This document shows, one piece after another, positions 1 to 10,500 of a stretch of DNA of 27,500 bases (position 1 is its first letter; each line of letters starts with the position of its first letter). The translations under genes were made by a program, and so were the position numbers. The notes under the pieces are model-generated. The model was not told the DNA's origin. It saw only the letters and a list, made by a program, of their open reading frames with translations, and ran no database searches. The stretch spans positions 13,814,842 through 13,842,341 of the forward strand of contig NC_135549.1 of NCBI RefSeq assembly GCF_964340395.1. The letters run 5' to 3'. This DNA comes from Glandiceps talaboti (Eukaryota > Hemichordata > Enteropneusta > Spengelidae).

Positions 1-426
1 TTTAGTACTATTTTATTCACAGCTTCGAAAAGCGTAAGTTAATGTAAGTTAATAACGTTGTAAATGAGTTTTGCATAACACATAAAATAGGCCAGGTAGT
101 GTCCATAACATTGGTATAGTACCATTACTGTTGCAGATATAGTAAACTCATGGTATGTTAGAGAATGTAAGGTCTACTACATGTAGTATGTATAATACAA
201 ACTGGACTCTGATGAGATGTGGTAATTTGTAGTGTCGATAACATGCAGTGTCAGAAATAGAAAGCATACAATGAGTATTAATAAACTCTATGCCATTACG
301 AAACTTTCACCTTTTGCCCCAAAGTGCAATATGTGAAGCATATTCGCCATTGATAGTGAAACACCCAGGCATTTACATGACATATGTTCTGTAACTAGAG
401 TGGTAGGTAATACATTGTATATATTA

Positions 427-435
427 TATATAAAG
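427..435 (+). promoter_or_regulatory. TATA-box-like element TATATAAAG
   Basis: A good TATA consensus lies about 470 bp upstream of the gene 1 start codon. It would imply a 5' UTR of about 440 nt if unspliced. In AT-rich DNA such a match can occur by chance, so this is only a candidate. Confidence 0.25.
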
Positions 436-721
436 TTATGTTTGAGCGTCACTCCAGGTATGTGAAGTACTATTTAAAAAATGGGGACAAGAAATAATTC
501 TACAGGTCAGACAATGTCATGCCACTATAGATTCATGGATTTTTTTTCTTCCATCAAAAATCCCCAAAAAATGACTCTCCATACAGCCAACATTTTCAAA
601 ACAGGATGACCCCACAGCAGATTCCACAGGGTGACCCCTCCTACTAATCCATCCCCTTCCCCCAGCCGAAGAAACTGACAAGTCCCTAAGGTTAATCACA
701 AAGTTGAGTTTTGTACTCCAT

Positions 722-749
722 GACCAATTAGACATTGCTTCCTTATCAG
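722..749 (+). promoter_or_regulatory. CCAAT box and GATA-type site upstream of gene 1
   Basis: CCAAT at 723-727 and CTTATCAG (reverse complement CTGATAAG, a strong GATA-factor consensus) at 742-749 lie about 150-180 bp before the start codon. GATA factors drive gut genes in many animals, and aminopeptidase N is often a gut brush-border enzyme, so gut expression is a reasonable but untested inference. Confidence 0.25.
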
Positions 750-900
750 ATACGATTTTAACTAGACGGATTAATAACTGACAAGATACGATAGCATATC
801 AGTCTGGCATCACTAGCTCTTCTCCACCCAATTGTTGCTACACCGGATAACAGTTTGGACGTGATCGCAATTGATGCCTACTAGTATTGGTTCTGCCACC

Positions 901-1523
901 ATGTATGATAAAGAGGAAAAGACGGGCTGCTACGTGTCAAAATCTTCATGGATTGCTATCATCACACTGGTTATTTTACTCATTGCAGGGTCTATTTTGA
1001 TCACTTATTTCGCGGTGCAGTGCGACACACTGGAGGTAGTAGAAGACGATCCATACGACGGTCTACCACCTCCTCCAGAAGACGTTGAGGAAGATCATGA
1101 AATGTACGATGGATATCTATCGAAGGACCTTAAACCGATTCACTACGACGTCACGATTAAGACGTACTTGGATACAGAAGATGGCGAGAAACAGTTCACG
1201 TTCGAAGGAGAGGTGACGATGGAAATATTGTGCCAAGTCTCCACACCAGTAATCACAATTCATGCTCATGAGTCCGTGAAAGTGGACCACGATACCGTTA
1301 AACTGATCCATATCCACGGAGGAGATCATGATCACGAAATGGAATATTCGCATGTCGAAGAAGACCGTAAATATGAATATCTGGTCATTTACCTCAAATC
1401 CGGTGACACTCTTGTAGCTGGAGACACGTATACATTGACTATGTCGTATACGGGTACTCTGTTACAAGATGATTTGATGGGTTATTATTTGAGTAACTAC
1501 ACTAGAAGTAATGGTGAAGAAGT
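901..1523 (+). CDS. Gene 1 exon 1: tail, signal anchor, stalk, start of N-terminal domain
   Basis: Encodes residues 1-207 plus two bases of codon 208; the donor is GTAAGT at 1524. It holds the cytoplasmic tail (GCYVSK at 9-14), a hydrophobic segment at 17-39 with no signal-peptidase-like site (a type II anchor), an acidic/Pro stalk at about 41-67, and the first part of the M1 N-terminal beta domain, ending in YLSNYT. Residues 121-151 contain eight histidines. The exon aligns throughout with the gene 2 exon at 18763-19439 and ends in the same phase. Confidence 0.95.
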
Positions 1524-4500
1524 GTAAGTAAAATAATATCGTACTCAAAGTTATTTGCCATCTTTCTACAATGTACTATTAATGAGCAAAAAAACAAAAT
1601 ATCCCCAATAATAAATATAACGGCACCTTAGATTGAAGGAAAGAATGTGGCATTACGAACAGACATCCGTAGAGTACCGCTGTTTCTAATAACTCTGCCA
1701 AATGTTGCAGCATTTAATAACCCTATCGTAAAACGGTAGTCTGTAAGGTACGCCGTGACGGGACGCCCTCACACATCAGTCAACCCCGCTGGTGATGGCG
1801 GACAAGACGTATATTAATCACACGTGTTATCTACAGATATGCTTGAAATGATAATGTTCCTTTGTCCCAGGCAGTCCCCTCCCCAGCCTCACGAGTAGGT
1901 GATGCACAGCTTTAACCCTGTACAGACATTTTGAACTGCACTACTTTACAAACCCATGATTACATCCCATGTTCTTGCATTTTAGTACTATTTTATCAGC
2001 GGTGCTATAGTGACAAGATATTAAAGTTCTGTACCGACATGTCTATCTTCTCTACGATAAAACCGTCTTTCACAAACATGGCACAAAATATCAGTCCTAT
2101 ATCATTCGAAGTGAGGCCTTAAAAGTTATACTAACACAAGTTTTACAGGTGATTAAAGGTTATATATGAAAATAAGTCGACTTGATTTCCGAACTTATCT
2201 TTAAGTATACCACATTACAATATTCTATTGTCGTATTTCACCCAATTAAGAACACAAAATAACTGCCATTATACCGTGATATTGAAAACAATTCTGGTCA
2301 TTAAATATATCAAGATATAAGAATTAGGAACATAACATTAATTCTACTTGATTTCTAAACATTCCTAACATTGTACAATCTTAGTCTATCAGTATTCCAG
2401 ATCCTATACCTGTCAACGTTCTCGATCACTATGGTGGAGATGATTATAGTGATCGATCGTGACACGTATAGGAAACTAGACTATCGGAAGATATACTATA
2501 TACTTCCCAGATATACCATCGAAATGAAGTAAACCTCGAATTAAACTCTCTCGTTTTACTTACAGAAATACCATGGCAACAGAATCGCCTATTATTACAC
2601 GTTATATGTTAATTGCCACTGTCTTATATTATCATCAAACTGTTAATATTCGATTCACTGTCTCTTGCAGCTCTCTTAATCGTGTACTTCAAAATCTATT
2701 GCCATGTTTCTGTATAATTTCAACTGCCGTATGTGCATATGCATAACTGTATCCAGGTACAATGCTAAACACCATACGAGTAGCCTCATTAACCATTAAC
2801 AACAGATAAGATTAATGCGACAACGGAACCACAATTTATTTTATTTTGACGTGTTTGTCATGAAACACAACTGAAAAATAATATCTTTATTGTGTCGTGT
2901 GTCTTTATGTTATCGATTGATGACAATATTCCGTTGATACTTTAAGATTTATAATACCAATTTGATGGAACTATGACGTAAATAGTGTACGACATATTCA
3001 CGGTCCACCATAAAACACATTTTTTAAAGCTAAAACCTAGGTAGAGTCAGGCATTTCTAATCGGTATATGAATCACATTAAGTATACCCCCGCCGTTCTT
3101 ACTCCTCTGAAGTTTACCTACACTATATAGCTATTCATTAATTTCGGGAGTAACAAGCCGTTCCTCAAACCACAAGATCGATTACTTGTAAAAATTCGTG
3201 TGATCAATATAGAGTTGATATAATTTTACATCACTGATAATTTTACTGTCAGTTTTATCCAAAATTAAATGACCAAAAACGACGTCGGCAGTATAATCAC
3301 TAATACCTGTGGATAATAAAGAGAAAGCCTTCACTTTTTGTGGTTCTTTCGACCTATAGATCAATAGAACGCATAGACATGATAGAGTAAGTATCAAAGA
3401 AACGCACGGTTTATACATGTATCTCATACGTTTATATACTCTAGTAAGTTTAATAGGCCTCACCGTGAGATCATCACAAAAGTATTATAGACTGTGACAG
3501 TGGGAGAAAAAAACACAGTGGCACAAAAAAACGTGACGTCGTCATAGTAACAACATTAAATATTTCAACTAAAGATTCGCTCTCCACAGACCAAATACAA
3601 GCGTTAATCAGTTCAGATAAGCTTATCACTTGACATTGAAATTGAAAGTGTGGTATTTCATGATTAATATTGATTTTTGTTTTCTTTTTTAGACACATGT
3701 CAGCTACCCAACTCGAGACGGTAAACGCTAGACGTGTCTTCCCGTGTTTCGACGAACCAACCTTCAAAGCCACGTTCCAGTTCACTCTTATCCATAGAAA
3801 CACACGAAAGGCACTTTGGAACATGCCAATGATTTCAACTGAAACTGATGGATCAGGGCTTTGGAACACTAGCTACTTTGAGAAAACTAACGTTATTATG
3901 TCCACGTATCTGGTTGCTATTGTCATTGCAGACTTTGTCAGTATTGAAGTAACTACACCTACCGGTGTATTGGTAAGTTGTCTCAATACCATGGGTTTAC
4001 GGAACCCAGCTAGACCATTTTCACATGATATTTTTCGGCTATGATGATTCGGATTTTCTTACATGGAAAATGAAATTAAAGTTTGGTCATACAATGACAA
4101 CCGATTCATTTTGGTCAAAATTCATCAGGATGAACGGTTCTACAGGTCCAGTACCCAGTCGCCTGATCCTAGCCTTCTGATCATGTGATTTCAATGCGAT
4201 TGGTTTGTCAGTGAGCTTCATCCTCTAACAGTAATTCATTTCGTTTTGATTTTTTAAATTGCATGTGCACTGCGAGTAAGAAAAAAAAAACAAGTCTAGA
4301 AAAAATGTTCAGGTTCCCAAACTTTGCATACCATCTGCTTTGTGCTATGGTTAAACGTAGTGTTCTTGCTTTGTTTGTACGCATGACGTGTTTGTCGTTG
4401 TTGTTGTTGTTGCTGTTGTTGTTGTTGTTGTGGTGGTGGTTTGTTTGTTTGTTTGTTTGTTTGTTTGTTTGTTTGTCTGTCTACTACGTATTGTACTGCA

Positions 4501-7500
4501 ACAATACATAATATCCAAAAATACCTGGTTAACGGTTATGGAATGGTTTCGTTGTCTAACTTCGTGTTGTGTTGTGTTGTGTTGTGTTGTGTTGTGTTGT
4601 GTTGTGTTGTGTTGTGCAATGTTATGTTAAGATGTTACTGACAATTACCAATATAAAATGACGTTGTGCAAAATTAGGGGAAAGTGGCTGTATAGCTTTC
4701 ATAATTCTTAGTAAAGTCATACTATGAATCATGTAACACAGTCAGTCTCACTTGTACAACTAAATATGCCATTGTCTCTATTCTTGACTGTCCTAGTTCC
4801 GTGTGTGGGGCGATGCTGAAGACATTTATTCAGCCAACTACAGTCTTCAAACTGGTGTTAAGCAATTAACGTTCTTTGAGGAATTTTGGGGAATACCGTA
4901 CCCCCTACCAAAAATGGGTGAGTCTTGAATTATGAAATGTCGAGATGAACGATTGTTTAGTATTCCAATACGTAGCTGGTGCCATGAAATGGAAAGATCG
5001 AGTGATTAAATACAGAAACAATTTATACGACTATTAGATAAATTAATTGATGTGACTAATTATAAGAAATTATTATGTGAAAAAATATATACCTGTATGC
5101 ACTATTTCCCCTCTATCTTAAAACATAACGTGGCAATCAAGGTATCACACGTGTAAGGACATCAACGACGGGTGATAGCCTATACAATAGGCAAAGCAAA
5201 TCAATAACTTAATTTAGAACTGTCTTCATACCAGAGTGTTTTCTACACGTGAAATATTTCAGGTTTGATTTAAAGTTCTATTTTCCTGTTATATTTATTA
5301 TACATTGTACTTACAATCCAAAGCTTAATTCTGTTGTACATGACTTGTGTACATGTAATTAATTTCTTAGACATGGTCTCGGTTCCCGACTTCTACTTTG
5401 GAGCGATGGAAAATTGGGGACTTATACTGACGCGATCATCTTATTTCTACTACGACCCAGAGAAGCATTCTCCGTCAATAAAATGGAGGATTGCGTCCAT
5501 CAACTCCCATGAACTGGCACACATGGTACGCAATGTTGTCGACAGCTTATCTGTCGCTTTATGTTAAGTTCAACTTGTCTTATACACTCAAGTACTGTAC
5601 GGGTACATACTGTTCACATGGTGATGTAGAACGCTTCTTAGGATCTTTGTATAGTACATTGTATTTGAAGGTTTGATATGGCCAATATCACACTTTATAT
5701 CGTACATTGTACCTTAATGAACTACAAATTGCGTGGTGAAGTTCACTAATTTTTCTCAACACAGGCTGATTTTTTCTCGACAAGAAGCTAAATATTCTCA
5801 ACACTCACTTGTCACGTTTTGCACCAAACGCCAACTTTTCTCAAAGCACGATATATATTTATTTTTTAGCACACTGTTTCTAAAAACAATATATTAGTTG
5901 TTGTTTTTTAGCACACTGGGTTTTTCTCAACACAGGCTAATTTTTTTCTCAAAAATTGTTTGCATTTGCCAACAGTGGTTTGGTAATATGGTGACGACAG
6001 CTTGGTGGGATCATATATGGTTAAATGAAGGACTGACAAGTTACTACGAACATGTAGGATGTGCAGCGACGGAACCAGAATTCGAAACAGTGAGTTGAGT
6101 GTAAGATTCCTAACAATAACGGTTGGTTGGTTGGTTGGTTGGTTGGTTGGTTGGTTGGATGGATGGATGGATGGATGGATGGATGGATGGATGAACTGAT
6201 GTGAGTTTAGTGGCTGGGTGGGGGGAGCGAGGGAGGGAAGGGGGCAGGAAGGAGGGAGTGATGGATGGATGGGTAAGTGTATGTGTCTACGTTATTAAAT
6301 TTGAATTCGCGAATAGGCGTATACAGTACGTTCAATGATAGAGAGGTTATCAATGACCAGACTCAGTAACTAGCTAAAAATTAGCGATCACTGCAATCTG
6401 CTAAAAGTATATGTATTACATGTAACAGAGTCCTGTTATTTGATGACATTCGATGAAAATAATCCGTTATTTTAGTCAATCATTTTGATTAAAACATGTC
6501 TGACATATTTTACAATGTATATGTGTTTCACTAGTTTGACCAGATCTATCAACGAGATGACGTATTCCGTGCTTTCGCTGCTGATGCCAAGGGTTCGTCT
6601 CACCCTGTGGTAGTGCCAGGTGTCGGTTGGCCCGATGAAACCTGGTATCTCTTCGACAGAATTGGATATGAAAAGGTAATAGAGTGATTCAGAAACAAGT
6701 AACAACGTTACATTGACCATACAGTTAAAAAACCACATCCCAAAAAGGATGACAATTCATAGTAGATCATTTTTGTCTGAAATCATATGGAATAATAGAA
6801 CGGTTTAATTACCGATAGATTTGGAGGCGATGGAGGAACTACCTTTCAATTAACCTTTGCCCTCTGTTAGTTACATTGTGTGAATTCTTCGGGTATCATG
6901 ATTATTTTGTTTTCATAGGGGTCATCACTGGTACGAATGATGCGTCAGTTTTTAGGGGAAGATACATTGAAAGACGGACTGACGCACTACCTCACCAAAC
7001 ATCTCTATGGCAACGTTGTGACGGATGATTTATTTGAAGCATTAACAGAGGTAGGCTTAGTGAAATATTACAGTCTTAAACTGACGTTTACTCACTCCTT
7101 TTGAATTTAACTCGGTTATTATTTTCAGGAATCTGTTGTGATCTGTTGCCAAATACTATATGCTATGACATCACTTGCAGTGTTGGTCCGAGTTTGATGT
7201 GCTGTGTTGTCAGTGCCATGGTGTGTTACTGTTTGCTGCGATGCTGTTAACGTTATTTATTGCATTGTACTTCATTGTGATGTGATGTGTTCAATGTTGT
7301 CGTGTCGTGTCGTGTCGTGTCTTGTCCTGTCCTGCGGAGGTGGTTTTTATAAAATTCCGCAGTTATATGATGTTCTGCCAGTGTGATTAGTGTGACCATG
7401 TTATGGTATGGTATGGTATGTTGTGTTGTGTTGTGTTGTGTTGTGTTGTGTTGTGTTGCGTTGTGTTGTGTTGTTTTGTGCAATGTTATGTTATGTTATG

Positions 7501-10500
7501 CCATGTTATGTCATATTGAATTGTTCAGTTATACGAAAGAATCCTATTCGTGCACTTTTTGTTTCAGATTGATAAAGGCAGGAACAATTACAATGTGAAA
7601 TTGATAATGGACACATGGGTTCTACAAATGGGTTTTCCTGTCGTAAATGTCACTGCCACTTTCGATGATGAAAGTAAGACTGCATCAGTTAAAACCACAC
7701 AACAACATTTCCTACTAGATCCATTTGATGAACCTGATGACAAATTCGTCCATTTCGAGTAAGTCTTTTGTTGTGTGTGTCTTTTCAATGCGAAAATCAT
7801 ATTGTACCGTTTCTGTTTTGCTTTCAAAAAGAACCTTCAGTCGTTAGTCAAAGCTCTAAAAACCGAATAAATTGCAATTTATTATTAATTCGGACCATAT
7901 CAGGTATTTCAGCGGAATTAACAGACTCAGTCATACGGTATCAATAATTGCAACGTTGAATTTTTTATTTTATTTATTTTTTGCAGTATTATGAATATAA
8001 TTCATTATATACTTAAAATATCAAACACAAGTTCAGAACTGTCAATGATATCAGGCTAAAGATTTATCACAAACTGTCAAACGAAACACAATGTCACCGA
8101 TGTAAAATATACGGGTTCCCTATATAGGAGTTTTCAACCAGTCTACCTTTAAGAATGGTGTCCAAATATTAAACTTCCGTTTCTATTTCACTAACAATTT
8201 GTAAATCGATTAATGTTTAGCTACACATGGTATGTTCCGTTGACATATACCCATAGCGGTGAACGAGAATACATCAAACCTGCAGAAATTTGGCAGAATC
8301 GTGGACCAGGTACGGTATAGTCTAGCTTATTCTGTATCGATGCTCGCGGGGGTAAAGTATTGTCATCATTTAAACCGAATGTTTAGAAGTAATAATCGTC
8401 TAAAGAGTTATGCCACATTTAAACAAATACAATCAAGAATGGAGTTTTGTATGGTTTCCACATGATAATTGTGTAGAAATGAAACATGAAACAGTGTGCT
8501 GATGTGTTCATTGTCTGTTACATCGTGGTAGAGCCACAGTAAGCTCTTACAATCATATATGTAACTTTTTGTGATAAACCAAATATAAACAGTCTAATAT
8601 GCGATGTCGGAGAAATCTAAAGTGAATTCGACAAAACAAATTTACTTGTTTTGATTTGATAGTGGATTTCCAGATCAATGACGTCACATCAGAAGATTGG
8701 ATATTGGTCAATATCAACCAAACAGGGTTTTATCGTGTGAACTATGACACAGCCAATTGGGAAAAGTTAGCAGCACAGTTACTTGAAAATCATTCAGTAA
8801 GTACAGTAAGGCAACTAGTTTTGGCCTTAGTTCAGTAGCTCTTCCATCCTAAGGATTTAAATGAAATGTATCTGACATTTCAAAGTCACATATTGAAGAA
8901 GTTGATTCAGGTGAGCAAATGATAACGTTACTGTCAACGGGTGAAGTACATGCAGACAATCGATCAACAGAAATTTAATTGAAATGCGAAATAATATGCA
9001 CACGTATTTTGGCTGGCAAGTAATACGTTGGTCGGGAGTGTTTTTTTTGACATGAAGGTTACTGCAAAGGTTGCTATGGAATGAGTCAGCCAGAGTTTGA
9101 GACGTTGTATGCAAACAACACGCACACACATATTAGTATCTGTTGTGCTTATGTCTTAGTATTAAAATACATGTAATGGTCAATACCTTCGTACAATGCT
9201 CTGTCATTAATTAGCAGTATGTCTTGTGTCGAATTCCAAAATCCCATATATATATATATATTCCTCATTAATATACGGTCATACAAGTTACATTTCTGTG
9301 ACCTACTTTTACATTTTAGCACAACTTACTAAATCACTGAGTTCAGCTTATCGATGCAACCGATCAAATCTCATCATAAATTATTTTCTGTCAACAACAT
9401 TCTTTTACAAGTTATACTTCTGTCATCATAAATCACTCCACTATCATTAAGAAATAATAGATGTGTTGTGTTTAACCGCCAACACATTCCAAGCTGTAGA
9501 TTTTGATCAAATATCATTCACGATGATGTATTGAACATTACAAATAAGAACGACAGACGACGACGGCGTGGGGGCTATACGTGTAATAATAAATGTATGA
9601 TATATAGTTGGTGAGGTCGCCACCCCTGCTACCTTACAGATGGGTCAAGTCGATATCAATTATTTGTTATAAAGTAAGTGACTCCTTGCGACTGAAACCC
9701 CTTCAGTAATCACAAGGGGGAGGAGGGTTGCTTTGACTCATTGTTTTAGCTAACCTTGTATCATTTTTCTGATTTTGGCACTCCACTGCATGCTACCACC
9801 ACTGCCACCATTGTACAGTAACGTGCATATGCCAGTGTTACATCGCTAGCTGACAACCATGTAGTGAATCAATTGTTAGTTGTAGTGTGAGGAGAGGACT
9901 GCTTGGGTCTCGCAGACGTGGAGTGGAGTGGAGATGTTCACCTCATTCCCAACAATGTCAAATAGTATGCCCATCTACTACTGGGGGAGTTCTGGCCTTC
10001 ACCTCTGTCAATTAGATCCAAAAACATATGGTTTTAATTAATAAATTAAATAATTAATTAATGCAGTGACGTCACACAAATTTACTATGATGGTAGTAGA
10101 GGAAAACTTTACAACGAATGTGGTGGCAGCGGTGGGATCGTCCTTGCCATTGATTCTGTCCTTTTCGCGTCAAACAGCATTTTAACCCATGTTTTCGAAA
10201 TACTTGAAAAGAAGGGGAGGGGTCGTGTTTTAGAGAAGGGAAATTGGCGAGGGTCACTGTTCAGAAACCTGAACCGGGGAGGGGCACATTTTACGAAACA
10301 GGTCAGGCTCGATTTTCCCCGGCCCACCCCCATGTAATAAATGAAGGCTCCCTTATTATGAGTATTGTTTAATTTCACAGATTGGGTGTAACATATACAT
10401 ATGAATTATTGTCTTCTACTCATTGTCCGATCCATAGATCTTTACAACAACGAACCGTGCTGGTTTGATTGAAGATTCGTTCAACCTAGGACATGCACAT

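Larger units (their letters stand above)
1..900. other. Upstream region of gene 1 with possible promoter and 5' UTR
   Basis: No coding sequence is supported here. The region is AT-rich up to about 600 and holds the candidate promoter elements listed separately. An in-frame ATG at 874, nine codons before the chosen start, would add nine residues if used. Confidence 0.5.
1524..3692 (+). other. Gene 1 intron 1 (2,169 bp)
   Basis: Holds an imperfect palindrome (2382-2483) and an antisense open frame with a membrane-anchor-like start (3182-3427). Nothing else is recognisable. Confidence 0.85.
3973..4796 (+). other. Gene 1 intron 2 (824 bp)
   Basis: Intron between exons 2 and 3. Its only notable content is the microsatellites at 4390-4482 and 4564-4616. 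Confidence 0.9.

Noticed and set aside
871-873. Start of gene 1 at 871
   Set aside because: The codon is TTG; nuclear animal genes start at ATG. The first ATG is at 874 and the best context is at 901.
1-1996. Identical 16-mer TTTAGTACTATTTTAT at 1 and 1981
   Set aside because: Flanks do not match; AT-rich coincidence is plausible.
3474-3869. 131-codon antisense ORF across exon 2
   Set aside because: Mostly a shadow of exon 2 on the other strand, with no recognisable motif.
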